Assembly (NCBI RefSeq): GCF_900142165.1
Contig: NZ_FQZY01000011.1
Location: 1-64,000 of the forward strand
DNA length: 64,000 nucleotides
DNA from: Hespellia stercorisuis DSM 15480
GTDB lineage: Bacteria; Bacillota; Clostridia; Lachnospirales; Lachnospiraceae
Reading direction: 5' to 3'
Shown here: positions 52,220 to 60,914 of the stretch, in pieces
How the letters are laid out: each line of letters begins with the position of its first letter
How positions within the stretch are numbered: position 1 is the stretch's first letter
The notes under the pieces: generated by a model
Told to the model about the DNA's origin: nothing
Databases searched by the model: none
What the model saw: only the letters and a program-made list of their open reading frames with translations
Made by a program: the position numbers and the translations under genes

Positions 52220-53500
52220 ATGAAAACAGCATATATAAATGGCATATTGCTGGACGGATCCAAGAATATGGTGCCACAGACTGACAAAGTGATTTTGACC
52301 GATGGTGACAAAATAGAGAGTATCGATGCAAAAGGAAGAAAGCTGGACGGATATGAGCTTGTGGATCTGGAAGGCCGGTATATTATGCCGGGGCTGATCA
52401 ACCTTCATGTACATCTCCCGGCAAGTGGGAAGCCGAAGAAAAAACAGTCAGATTCAGCGAAGCTCGTAAAGCTTCTGACTAGCACAGAATTTCTGAGGAA
52501 GATGTCCATGAACATGTGCGCGGGGTATGCGAAGACCCAGCTTATGAGTGGGGTGACGACAATCCGCACGGTGGGCGGGGTGTTGAATTTTGATACACGT
52601 ATCCGTGATGGGATTCTGAAGGGGGAGCTGGAGGGGCCGCGGATTGTGGCGTCTGATATGGCGGTGTCTGTAGAGGGCGGTCATATGGCGGGATCGCTGG
52701 CATATGTTGCCCGGAGCGCAGAGCAGGCCAGAAACTACGTGCGAATTGTTGCAAGGTCGAAACCGGATCTTATCAAGATCATGATTACAGGCGGAGTCCT
52801 GGATGCCACGGTGAAGGGAGAGCCGGGGGAACTGAAGATGCCTCCGGAGTTTGTGAAGGCGGCATGCGAGGAGGCACACGGGCTCGGCTTGAAGGTCGCG
52901 GCCCATGTGGAGAGCACGGAGGGACTGGAGGTCGCTCTGGAAAATGGAGTGGACTCCATTGAACATGGTGCGGCACCGAATGACCGGATCATAGAGCTGT
53001 TCCGTGAGCGCGGTGCGTGCCTTGTCACAACATTGTCGCCAGCGCTGCCTTACGCCCTGTTCGATCCTGCAAAAAGCCATGCGACGGAGATTCAGCAGTA
53101 CAATGGCAGACTGGTCTTTGAGGGGATCATCCACTGTGCAAAGGCGTGTCTGGCGGAAGACATTCCGGTAGGGCTCGGTACGGATACCGGATGCCCATAT
53201 GTCACCCAGTATGACATGTGGCGGGAACTGAATTATTTCCACAAATACTGCGGCGTGTCCAACGCATTTGCCTTGTACACGGGGACGAAGCGGAATGCAG
53301 AACTGATCGGACTGGGAGGTGTAACCGGATCGATCGAACCGGGAAAATGCGCGGACTTCGTGGTGACGGAGAAGAATCCGCTGGAGAGTCTGGAGGCACT
53401 CCGCAATATCAGCATGGTGGTGACCAGAGGAAAACGGATTGAGGAGCCGCGGGTGAAGAAAATGAAAAATGTAGAGCGGGAACTGGATCGGTTTTTGTAG
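52220..53500 (+). CDS. Metal-dependent amidohydrolase (prolidase/Sgx9260-like)
   Basis: 426 residues from the ATG at 52220 behind GAGGAGGAG. It is an amidohydrolase superfamily TIM barrel with the full ligand set: H63-x-H65 in NLHVHLP, Lys K186 (probably carboxylated) in LIKIMITGG, H229 in AAHVE, H249 in IEHGA, and D322 in GLGTDTG, where the Asp is catalytic. This pattern fits binuclear dipeptidases or amidases that cut N-acylated amino acids or Xaa-Pro dipeptides. Its position beside two aminotransferases and an amino acid permease suggests that it releases an amine or amino acid. No signal peptide. Confidence 0.87.
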   Translation: MKTAYINGILLDGSKNMVPQTDKVILTDGDKIESIDAKGRKLDGYELVDLEGRYIMPGLINLHVHLPASGKPKKKQSDSAKLVKLLTSTEFLRKMSMNMCAGYAKTQLMSGVTTIRTVGGVLNFDTRIRDGILKGELEGPRIVASDMAVSVEGGHMAGSLAYVARSAEQARNYVRIVARSKPDLIKIMITGGVLDATVKGEPGELKMPPEFVKAACEEAHGLGLKVAAHVESTEGLEVALENGVDSIEHGAAPNDRIIELFRERGACLVTTLSPALPYALFDPAKSHATEIQQYNGRLVFEGIIHCAKACLAEDIPVGLGTDTGCPYVTQYDMWRELNYFHKYCGVSNAFALYTGTKRNAELIGLGGVTGSIEPGKCADFVVTEKNPLESLEALRNISMVVTRGKRIEEPRVKKMKNVERELDRFL

Positions 53501-53578
53501 AATTGCGACGGGGCAAAGCGGCTGTGCTCTGATGCGGATGTGTATATATTCGATGAACTGACGAGAAGCGATACAAGT

Positions 53579-53626
53579 GAAAAAAGGCACAGGACTTCAC
53601 GAAACAACGTGAATCCTGTGCCTTGA
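53579..53626 (-). terminator. Intrinsic terminator of gap
   Basis: Read on the minus strand: AAGGCACAGGA-TTCACG pairs with CGTGAA-TCCTGTGCCTT around a short loop, followed by a T run (plus-strand A tract at 53579-53585). Confidence 0.9.
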
Positions 53627-53638
53627 TTATTAACTGAT

Positions 53639-54661
53639 TTAAGATAAACGGTCGACCTCGGCCATATGCATGACCAGATCAATCACTTTGTTCGAGTACC
53701 CCCACTCGTTGTCATACCAGGCAATCAGCTTCACGAAATCACCGTCCAGCATGATACCGGCTTTTACGTCAAAAATGCAGGTATTGAAGTTTCCACGCAG
53801 GTCGGAGGACACCAGTTCGTCGGTGTTGTATTCGATGATGCCCTTCATACTGGTCTCGCTGGCCTCTTTTATGACACGGCAGATCTCCTCATAGGTGGTC
53901 TTGGTCTCCAGCTTCGCGGTGAGATCCACCACGGAGATATCGTTGGTCGGAACGCGGAAGCTCATTCCGGTCATCTTCCCGTTCAGCTCCGGGATTACAA
54001 GGCCGACAGCCTTTGTGGCCCCGGTGGTGGAGGGGATGATGTTATTGAATACGGAACGGCCGGTCCGCCAGTCACGCCCGCCGTTGCTGTCCACGGGCTT
54101 CTGCTTGGACGTGGAGGCATGGATCGTCGACATGAGTGCCTCGCGGATGCCGAAATGATCATGGACGACCTTGGAGAGCGGAGCGAGACAGTTGGTCGTA
54201 CAGGATGCGTTGGACACGATGTCCATATCTGAAGTGTATGTATCTTCGTTCACACCCATCACAAATGTGGGAAATCCATCCCCTTTTCCCGGAGCGGATA
54301 AGATGACCTTTTTTGCCCCGTGGATAAAATGCTTCTGACAGTCCTCTGCGGTCCGGAATACACCGGTGGATTCGATGATGTACTCTGCTCCGCAGGAGGC
54401 CCAGTCGATGGCTGCCGGATCACTCTCGCTGAAAACCTTTATCTCCTTGCCGTTGACGGAAATGCCGTTCTCCGTCCGCTTGATGGTCCCCTCAAAACGG
54501 CTGAACACAGAATCGTAGGTCAGCATGTAGACCATCTGATCTAAATCAGCATTTCTCACATTAATTCCACACACGTCCATATCGACGTGCCTCTTTTCCA
54601 GGCTTCTCAGAATGACACGCGCAATGCGGCCAAATCCGTTGATACCAATTTTAACACCCAT
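53639..54661 (-). CDS. gap: Glyceraldehyde-3-phosphate dehydrogenase, type I
   Basis: 340 residues. NAD-binding GINGFGRIAR at the N-terminus, catalytic SNASCTTNCLAP with C154, and the typical WYDNEWGYSNKVIDL C-terminal motif. It performs the phosphorylating glycolytic step. The ATG follows GGGAGG on the minus strand. It is a single gene with a promoter at 54862-54890 and a terminator, not in a pgk operon, and has a long leader of about 190 nt. Confidence 0.96.
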   Translation of the reverse strand: MGVKIGINGFGRIARVILRSLEKRHVDMDVCGINVRNADLDQMVYMLTYDSVFSRFEGTIKRTENGISVNGKEIKVFSESDPAAIDWASCGAEYIIESTGVFRTAEDCQKHFIHGAKKVILSAPGKGDGFPTFVMGVNEDTYTSDMDIVSNASCTTNCLAPLSKVVHDHFGIREALMSTIHASTSKQKPVDSNGGRDWRTGRSVFNNIIPSTTGATKAVGLVIPELNGKMTGMSFRVPTNDISVVDLTAKLETKTTYEEICRVIKEASETSMKGIIEYNTDELVSSDLRGNFNTCIFDVKAGIMLDGDFVKLIAWYDNEWGYSNKVIDLVMHMAEVDRLS

Positions 54662-55169
54662 TTCAAAATCCTCCCATTTGTATAATTCGATTTCTTATAG
54701 AACCGGATTCCGAATGTCCGTTTTGCCATCCGTCCGGCTGTCCGTAAGCATCGCCCGCGCCGCGATGTACTTCTGGATGAGACTGCTTCAAAATCCTTAA
54801 GCGGTCTCGGTTTCCTATTTGCAGAATCTCGGGTACATTCGAGCCCTGCCTCACGAAAGCTATTATACAACGGAGAAAATTGTTTGTCTATAGAAAAATA
54901 TTTAATTAATTTTCTGACAATTACGTGAAAAATATAACGTGTATGTTAGATTGATGTCAGGAGAAGGAGAAAGTAGGTGTGGGTGTTCTTGTTCACCGGA
55001 TGCTTATAGCGGTAAGAGGGGCATTTTACCCTAAAATGTGGTCAGCGCTGCCTCCTGCATATAGATATACACAATGATAAATATACATTTATAGAAAATA
55101 TGAACTTGATTCTGAATTGGTATATGTTAAACTCATAAATGGGCATAATAGAATTATAGGAGGAGACAA
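54662..55169. other. Divergent gap between gap and the first MalE-like gene
   Basis: On the minus strand it holds the gap promoter (54862-54890) and the gap leader. On the plus strand there is a short hairpin CATTTTA-CCC-TAAAATG (about 55025-55041) and AT-rich sequence, possibly with the importer promoter, but no clear -35/-10 pair. No ORF is supported. Confidence 0.5.
54862..54890 (-). promoter_or_regulatory. Promoter of gap
   Basis: On the minus strand TAGACA (54885-54890), 17-bp spacer, TATAAT (54862-54867). Transcription would start near 54855, giving a leader of about 190 nt. Confidence 0.8.
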
Positions 55170-56441
55170 ATGAAAAAGAGAATTATCAGTATGCTGTTAT
55201 GCGTGGTTATGACAGCGACAATGGTAGCCGGCTGCGGCAGCAAAAAAACAGACAGCGGATCGTCGGCAGACACAGCGACATCCGGGGAAAAGATTACATT
55301 TATGGTCCCTGACTGGGGCGTTCCGACAGATGATCAGCTAAAAGAATTTACGGATGAAACCGGAATTGATGTGGAGATTGCAGAGGTTGGCTGGGACGAT
55401 ATCCGCGAAAAGCTGGCGACGGGAGCATCCGCAGGAAAAGCGGTGGCAGATGTGGTAGAGGTCGATTGGTCGTGGGTCGGAGAATTTGAGGCGGCTGACT
55501 GGCTGGAGCCACTGGAGGTATCGGACGAGGACAAGACAGATATCCCTACGATTGAGACATTTACGATTAATGACAAAGTACTGGCTATGCCGTACACGAA
55601 CGATTATCGCTTATCTTTCTACAATACAAAGCAGTTCGAGAAGGCGGGAATTACAGAAGAGCCGCAGACGTGGAATGATGTTCTTGAGGACTGCCGGAAA
55701 CTGAAATCGACAGGTACCGTGGAGTATCCGTTCGCGTTGTCACTGAATGCGGAAGAGAAGACATCGACCTGCCTGATGTGGCTGGCGTATACAATGAATG
55801 GTGTTGTGTGGAACGATGACGGAACTTTGAACAAAGACTCTGCAATGGAAGCACTGGAATACATGGATACTCTGGTGAAGGAAGAGCTGGTTGCACCGGA
55901 GGACAAGACTTCTTCGGGTATGGACGCTTACAAACGAATCTGTGGCGGAACGGCAAGCTTCCTGACGGGACCGACATCGTTCGTATCCAGAAGTACCAAT
56001 CCAGAGGAGTGCAGCGTGATTGGAGAAATTACACCGATTCTGGTTCCGGGCAAGGATGCCAAGGCGACCGAGACAATGGCACTGCCGGAAGCAATCGGAG
56101 TGACCAAAGCATCTAAAAACAAAGAGGCTGCAAAGAAATTTGTAGAGTGGTACACCTCTGCGGATATGCAGGAAAGACTAAATGAGACAAACAGTGCAAT
56201 TCCTACTCGAAATTCGGTGTTGGAAAAATTGATTCAGGATGGTAAAATAGAAAATGCAGGAGCCATGTTAGAGGAGGCAAAACTGATTTCTTCTCCGTTC
56301 CCGAACGGAGTTCCGTCCTACTATGCCGAGATGAGCAGCGCGATGTACAACGCAATCAACAAGATGGCGTTGGGAACGTATACTCCGGAACAGGCATATG
56401 AGGAGATGGCATCTGCAACCGAGAAACTTGCGAAAGAATAA
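55170..56441 (+). CDS. Sugar ABC transporter substrate-binding lipoprotein (first)
   Basis: 423 residues, family 1 (MalE/UgpB-like) binder. The signal peptide ends in MVAGC (C22), and a Ser/Asp-rich linker follows. Early DQLKEFTDETGIDVEIAEVGWDDI and DVVEVDWSWVGEFEAADWL segments are typical of sugar binders. GGAGGAGA precedes the ATG. It heads a three-gene importer without its own ATPase, so it relies on a shared MsmK/UgpC-type ATPase encoded elsewhere. Ligand unknown; nanE and a second similar importer nearby suggest an amino sugar or sialic acid. Confidence 0.9.
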   Translation: MKKRIISMLLCVVMTATMVAGCGSKKTDSGSSADTATSGEKITFMVPDWGVPTDDQLKEFTDETGIDVEIAEVGWDDIREKLATGASAGKAVADVVEVDWSWVGEFEAADWLEPLEVSDEDKTDIPTIETFTINDKVLAMPYTNDYRLSFYNTKQFEKAGITEEPQTWNDVLEDCRKLKSTGTVEYPFALSLNAEEKTSTCLMWLAYTMNGVVWNDDGTLNKDSAMEALEYMDTLVKEELVAPEDKTSSGMDAYKRICGGTASFLTGPTSFVSRSTNPEECSVIGEITPILVPGKDAKATETMALPEAIGVTKASKNKEAAKKFVEWYTSADMQERLNETNSAIPTRNSVLEKLIQDGKIENAGAMLEEAKLISSPFPNGVPSYYAEMSSAMYNAINKMALGTYTPEQAYEEMASATEKLAKE

Positions 56442-56462
56442 GGCAGGCATTCGAACGCGGAT

Positions 56463-57368
56463 GTGATGTCCGCGCAGCAGACTGCAGAAAGTACAAACAC
56501 AATGAAAAAGAAAATTTTACCATATCTTTTACTGACACCCATGATACTAATCATGGGTGTATTAGTATATTATCCTATTCTGGCTACGTTTTCGTACAGC
56601 CTGAAAAAATGGAAACTGACGGCTCCGGCGGATATTCATTTCATCGGACTGAAAAATTATATAGACATTCTGCAATCGGAATCGTTCTGGTACAGCATGG
56701 AGAACACCCTCTTCATTCTGGTGATGGTGGTCGTTTTCACGACCATATGCGGGTGTATGGTGGCTATGTTCTTGAACATAGACGTCAGGGGCTCGGGCAT
56801 TCTGATGGCACTGTCCATTCTGCCCTGGGCGCTGCCGCCTTATGTAAACGGCGTCCTGTGGAAATTCGTATTCTTCTCGGGGTATGGTTTCCTCAACAAG
56901 CTGCTGCTCGGAATGGGGCTGATCAGCCATCCTATCGAGTTTTTGAGCGCGAGGTGGACCTTACTCCTGGTGGTCTCTATCGTGGTCATATGGCGGAGCA
57001 CCCCGTTTATGGCGTTGGTGTGTCTGGCAGGACGGCGGTCGATCCCCAGTCAGATCTATGAGGCGGCCAGAGGAGACGGAGCGACAAGAACAGCGACTTT
57101 CCGGTATATTACCGCGCCGCTGATGCTCCCCTTTGTGGGAGTCGGTCTGACCTCCACCTCGGTCACGGCGATCAATGTGTTCGATGAGATTGTGTCACTC
57201 TCGGGCTACAGCGATTTAGGAAAAAATATTCTGATGGAAAGCTACCTGACCACCTTTGAGTTTCTGAACTTTGGAAAAGGTGCGGCAATGACTTACCTGG
57301 TGATGTTCTGCGCACTGATTCTTGGAGTGCTCTATCTTCGGAGCCTGAACAAGGAGGTGGAATACTAA
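56463..57368 (+). CDS. Sugar ABC permease, MalF/UgpA type (first)
   Basis: About 301 residues with six membrane segments. The EAA loop includes IYEAARGDGATRTATFRYITAPLM. The start is uncertain: GTG 56463, ATG 56466 and ATG 56502 are in frame and none has a strong ribosome-binding site; the last (MKKKILPYLLL) directly precedes the first membrane helix. The stop overlaps the next ATG by one base. Confidence 0.92.
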   Translation: MMSAQQTAESTNTMKKKILPYLLLTPMILIMGVLVYYPILATFSYSLKKWKLTAPADIHFIGLKNYIDILQSESFWYSMENTLFILVMVVVFTTICGCMVAMFLNIDVRGSGILMALSILPWALPPYVNGVLWKFVFFSGYGFLNKLLLGMGLISHPIEFLSARWTLLLVVSIVVIWRSTPFMALVCLAGRRSIPSQIYEAARGDGATRTATFRYITAPLMLPFVGVGLTSTSVTAINVFDEIVSLSGYSDLGKNILMESYLTTFEFLNFGKGAAMTYLVMFCALILGVLYLRSLNKEVEY

Positions 57369-58207
57369 TGAAATATATGAAGAAAATTGTGTATGTATGT
57401 GAACTGCTTCTGTTTCTTGTTGTTACGATCGGACCGTTTGTGTGGGCGTTTGTGCTGTCGGTCACGCCGGATAATGCGGTGTTCGCGCCGACGGTAAAGC
57501 TTTTGCCGGAGCATGTGACATGGGCACACTACGGAGAATTATTCTCGCCGGACAGCCGGAGAGGCACCGCATTCTTTTCGGCGATGCTAAATTCCCTGAG
57601 AGCGGTCGGCATCACCTTGTGCATCGGAGTCCCGATTGCGGCAATTGCGGCGTATGCGCTGGGGAGAATGGAGTTCAAGGGGAGAAACCTCATAAAAAAT
57701 CTGCTGCTCATCACCATGGTGATTCCGGTGATGGCAACGATCATTCCACTGTACAGAATGTTCGCAGCAGGGGAAATGCTGGATAACATATTCTGGCTGA
57801 GTATCGTGTATGTAAGTTCTTATCTTCCGATGGCGGTCTGGCTGATATCCAACTATTTCGCGACGATTCCCAGAGAACTAGATGAGGCGGCCCGGATCGA
57901 CGGATGCGGGGAGGCGAAAACGTTTTTTTATGTCATGCTGCCGTTGTCTTATCCGATTCTGATATCTGTTGTGCTGATCATGTTTTTGAATACCTGGAGC
58001 CAGTTTCAGATTCCGCTGATACTTGCATCGTCCATGGAAACAAAGCCGATGGCGATTATCGTCTCAGAATTTATGACGAAAGATTCGGTCCAGTATGGCC
58101 TGATTGCAGCGGCAGGAATGCTGGCACTGATTCCGCCGGCTGCTGCGACACTGTTTTTCCGCAAATATCTGGTCGCGGGAATGATGAAAGGATCTGTGAA
58201 GGGATAG
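57368..58207 (+). CDS. Sugar ABC permease, MalG/UgpE type (first)
   Basis: 279 residues, six membrane segments, EAA loop ELDEAARIDGCGEAKTFFYVMLPLSYP. It forms the channel with the preceding permease. A bidirectional terminator follows at 58228-58272, separating it from the convergent rpiR gene. Confidence 0.94.
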   Translation: MKYMKKIVYVCELLLFLVVTIGPFVWAFVLSVTPDNAVFAPTVKLLPEHVTWAHYGELFSPDSRRGTAFFSAMLNSLRAVGITLCIGVPIAAIAAYALGRMEFKGRNLIKNLLLITMVIPVMATIIPLYRMFAAGEMLDNIFWLSIVYVSSYLPMAVWLISNYFATIPRELDEAARIDGCGEAKTFFYVMLPLSYPILISVVLIMFLNTWSQFQIPLILASSMETKPMAIIVSEFMTKDSVQYGLIAAAGMLALIPPAAATLFFRKYLVAGMMKGSVKG

Positions 58208-58227
58208 AAGAGATATAGTGAGTATGA

Positions 58228-58272
58228 AAAACCGCGCAGTATTTTGCCAATGGCATTTTGCTGCGCGGTTTT
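58228..58272. terminator. Bidirectional terminator
   Basis: AAAACCGCGCAG pairs with CTGCGCGGTTTT, with an inner TTGCCA/TGGCA stem. T runs on both strands serve the converging first importer and second rpiR. Confidence 0.9.
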
Positions 58273-58353
58273 TGTTGTGAAAATTACAAAAGGCAGGTTG
58301 TCTGCCGTGCTCTGTTGTGCGGTTGCTGTTTCGCTTTATCCTGCTTAAAAATA

Positions 58354-59208
58354 TCACATCATTTTCTCGGTGATGACTTGTGAGGTGATTTTCTTGCGGT
58401 GCAGCGCATCTGCGCCGAGACGCTTGAACACTTCGGCGTAAAGAATGTCGATTAGAAAAAGCTGCGAGGTTTTCGCGGCGATGGATCCGCCTTCCATAGG
58501 TCCTTCGTTTGCACCGCATGGAAGGATGATGTCGCAGTACTGTGCGGCAGGCGTCTTCAGAAACATGGTGACAAACACGACAGAAGCCTTCCCGGTATGG
58601 CAGATGCGGGCAATCTCAATGCAGTCTTTTGTGATGCCGGAGTTGCAGAAGATGATGGCCAGATCGCCCTCGCCCAGCAGCGCGGCCTGGGTCAGCTGAA
58701 TGTGACTGTCTGAATTATAAATGATATTTGGTAAAATCTTTAAAAACTTATTCTTTGCCTCGTTGGCACTGGTCCCGGAACCGCCGAACCCGAAGAGGTT
58801 TACACTCTTGGAGCTTAAAATCAGACCAGCGGCCTTTGAGATGGCTTTAAAGTTGAATGCAAGAAAAGCGTGATCCAGTGCGGCAGTGTAGGTGCGCAGA
58901 ACGCTTTCGGCAATTCCTTTGCAGTCATCGGAATCCAGAATGTCAATCTCGTCCTTGGGGAATGAGGGGGTGTTGGCGGTACTGAGCGCAAGTGAAAGCT
59001 TGAAATCCTGGTATCCGTTCAGCGACAGGGTCCTGCAAAAACGGAAGACGCTTGTCTCACCGATGCCGCACAGCTTTGCCAGATCGCTGATCGTAGAAGC
59101 GAGAGCCTGCTGTGGTGAGGACAGTACGTAGTCTGCCACCTTTTTCTCAGCCTTCGTCATCTTAGAGTATCGTTTGGTTATTTCTGTCATCAGGTTTGTA
59201 GTTGCCAT
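58354..59208 (-). CDS. RpiR/MurR family transcriptional regulator (second)
   Basis: 284 residues from the ATG at 59208, chosen for AGGAGGAG just upstream on the minus strand; the frame stays open a further 26 codons without a site. HTH_6 domain about 1-76 (ASTISDLAKLCGIGETSVFRFCRTLSLNGYQDFKL) and SIS domain (SVNLFGFGGSGTSANEAK, LAIIFCNSGITKDCIEI). It is divergent from the second importer-SGNH-nanE operon, so it probably controls that operon, with ManNAc-6-P or a related phosphosugar as the likely effector. Confidence 0.92.
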   Translation of the reverse strand: MATTNLMTEITKRYSKMTKAEKKVADYVLSSPQQALASTISDLAKLCGIGETSVFRFCRTLSLNGYQDFKLSLALSTANTPSFPKDEIDILDSDDCKGIAESVLRTYTAALDHAFLAFNFKAISKAAGLILSSKSVNLFGFGGSGTSANEAKNKFLKILPNIIYNSDSHIQLTQAALLGEGDLAIIFCNSGITKDCIEIARICHTGKASVVFVTMFLKTPAAQYCDIILPCGANEGPMEGGSIAAKTSQLFLIDILYAEVFKRLGADALHRKKITSQVITEKMM

Positions 59209-59280
59209 AAATCTCCTCCTCATATTATCTGACTTTATTTTAACATGAAAAAAAACTCTGTCAATCTTAAAAAATATAGA

Positions 59281-59317
59281 TTCCAATAAAAAAGAAAAAA
59301 TTTTTATTTTATTTCGG
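59281..59317. promoter_or_regulatory. Imperfect palindrome in the rpiR-importer region
   Basis: TCCAATAAAA...AAAAA on the left mirrors TTTTT...TTTTATTTCGGA on the right, with several mismatches and an A/T-rich core. It lies between the divergent genes and may be an operator, or may just reflect AT richness. Confidence 0.4.
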
Positions 59318-59394
59318 AACGCTGATTTGGCACTGAATAATTGCGAAATAGTACAAAAAATCAGAGAAAAGGCAAGGATATGACGAAATTAAGG

Positions 59395-59427
59395 TTGACA
59401 TATGCAGCGGTAGAATGGTAATATAAT
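59395..59427 (+). promoter_or_regulatory. Possible promoter of the second importer
   Basis: A perfect TTGACA (59395-59400) and a perfect TATAAT (59422-59427), but 21 bp apart instead of about 17. Such spacing usually needs an activator or lowers strength. Confidence 0.5.
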
Positions 59428-59447
59428 TTCAGAAAAGGAAAATATAT
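59421..59447. promoter_or_regulatory. Inverted repeat over the -10 element, likely operator
   Basis: ATATAATTTC (59421-59430) and GAAAATATAT (59438-59447) match in 9 of 10 positions around a 7-base spacer and cover the TATAAT box. TTTC/GAAA arms are characteristic of RpiR-family sites. Confidence 0.55.
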
Positions 59448-59543
59448 CCGACTACGATTGTTGGAAAATAAAAAAAGAACTGAAAATAAAAAAATATTCT
59501 TTCAATCAAATGAGCGGATACAAAAGAAAAAGGAGGAAGTTTT

Positions 59544-60848
59544 ATGAAAAAGAAACTGGTAAGTATTCTTTTGTGCGTAACAATGGTTGCAGCGATGGCA
59601 GCAGGATGCGGAAGTAAGAAGGAAAGTGGTGGCAGCACAGCTTCGGGAGACAAGCCTTATTCCGGAGAAACATTGACCGTATTGTACATGTCGGGGGTGT
59701 ATGCGGATGCAGCGAACAGCATCGTGGATCAGTTTGAGGAAGAGACTGGAGCTAAGGTGGAGGTCGTAGATTTCCCATATACTACATTGCATGAAAAAGC
59801 ATTGCTTGACCTGACAAGTGGAACAGGATCTTATGATGTGATTGATGTGGCAAGTCAATGGGATGGTGAGTTTGCACCGTACATGACAGATCTGAAGGAT
59901 TATATAGAAAAAGATAAGTATGACATGACAGAATATATTGACAAGGTTCTTGAGAACTGCGGAACATGGCAGGGCGTGACGACCGGTATTCCGAATGCGA
60001 GCACACCACAGTTATTTGCATATCGGACAGATCTTCTGCCAGACGGAATCCCGGACACATGGGAAGAGTACCGCGAAATGGCAAAAGAGCAGACGAATGC
60101 GGCAGAAGGAAAATATGGAATTTCTGTTTCTGCAACGACCGGACAGCTTGGCGGCGTATTTGACTATGTACTATGGTCAATGGGCGGCTCATGGGCAGAC
60201 GAAGACTGGAATGTGACAATCGACTCTCAGGAGACAAGAGATGCGCTGGAGCATTTGAAGGAAATTCAGGATTACGCAGATCCATCGATTTTATCATGGG
60301 GAACAGAAGAGTCTATCCAGGCATTCCTGGACGGCAATGCTGCAGTATGCGAAACATGGCCTACACTCGGACTGGTACAGGCGGCAGATGATGAATCACA
60401 GTCAAAGGTGGCTGGAAAATGGGGACTGGATACCATCCCTCATGATAAAACAGGAACTACTCTGCTGAGTGCGTGGGATGTTTCTATTCCGTCAAGTTCA
60501 AAGAATCAGGATCTTGCATGGGAATGGTTAAAAATGTATACAAGTGCTGAAAACCAGAACAAATTCTACGAAGACAGTGGTATTTTATCTCCAAGAAAAG
60601 CATTCTGGGAGCAGGATGGAATCAAAGGTACCTATATGGACACTGTAAGAGAAGCACTCGATACCGCAAACCTGTGGTGGAGAATCCCGGCGTCTACAGA
60701 GGTTGACACGATGCTGAACACGGTTGTCAGTCAATACATGTCAGGTCAGAGCGACCTGGAGAAGGCAGTGAGTGACATGCAGAAAGGCATCGAGGATGCA
60801 CTGAAAGCAGCTCCGCCGGAAGAGGGAACAAAAAACTATAACCTGTAA
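59544..60848 (+). CDS. Sugar ABC transporter substrate-binding lipoprotein (second)
   Basis: 434 residues, family 1 binder. Lipobox AMAAGC (C22), then a Ser/Gly linker; mature N-terminus ETLTVLYMSGVYADAANSIVDQFEEETGAKVEVVDFPYTTL, C-terminal segment NLWWRIPASTEVDTMLN. AAGGAGGAAG precedes the ATG. It leads an operon with two permeases, an SGNH esterase and nanE, so sialic acid or a derivative is the most likely ligand, similar in context to the sialate importers of mucin-feeding gut commensals. A hairpin separates it from the permeases and may raise its expression over theirs. Confidence 0.9.
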   Translation: MKKKLVSILLCVTMVAAMAAGCGSKKESGGSTASGDKPYSGETLTVLYMSGVYADAANSIVDQFEEETGAKVEVVDFPYTTLHEKALLDLTSGTGSYDVIDVASQWDGEFAPYMTDLKDYIEKDKYDMTEYIDKVLENCGTWQGVTTGIPNASTPQLFAYRTDLLPDGIPDTWEEYREMAKEQTNAAEGKYGISVSATTGQLGGVFDYVLWSMGGSWADEDWNVTIDSQETRDALEHLKEIQDYADPSILSWGTEESIQAFLDGNAAVCETWPTLGLVQAADDESQSKVAGKWGLDTIPHDKTGTTLLSAWDVSIPSSSKNQDLAWEWLKMYTSAENQNKFYEDSGILSPRKAFWEQDGIKGTYMDTVREALDTANLWWRIPASTEVDTMLNTVVSQYMSGQSDLEKAVSDMQKGIEDALKAAPPEEGTKNYNL

Positions 60849-60858
60849 ATATAAAACC

Positions 60859-60889
60859 GAGGGTATCTTGGACATCCCAAGATGCCCTC
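60859..60889 (+). promoter_or_regulatory. Intercistronic hairpin between binding-protein and permease genes
   Basis: GAGGG.ATCTTGG pairs with CCAAGAT.CCCTC around a short loop. No strong T run. Such hairpins usually protect the abundant binding-protein mRNA and lower permease expression. It covers an ATG (60882) that would otherwise look like the permease start. Confidence 0.75.
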
Positions 60890-60914
60890 CTTTAAAGAAA
60901 GTGAGGTGGGCAAT

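Larger units (their letters stand above)
59209..59543. other. Divergent control region of the second rpiR and importer
   Basis: AT-rich. A 37-bp imperfect palindrome (59281-59317) and a second inverted repeat (59421-59447) are the best operator candidates. Promoter elements are TTGACA at 59395 and TATAAT at 59422, 21 bp apart, wider than optimal. No ORF is supported. Confidence 0.6.

Noticed and set aside
54607-54870. Small basic protein upstream of gap
   Set aside because: The frame overlaps the 5' end of gap, lacks a ribosome-binding site and shows no family features; it is better read as the gap leader.
59500-59543. Catabolite-response (cre) site before the second importer
   Set aside because: TGAGCGGATACA resembles part of a cre site but misses required positions and length.
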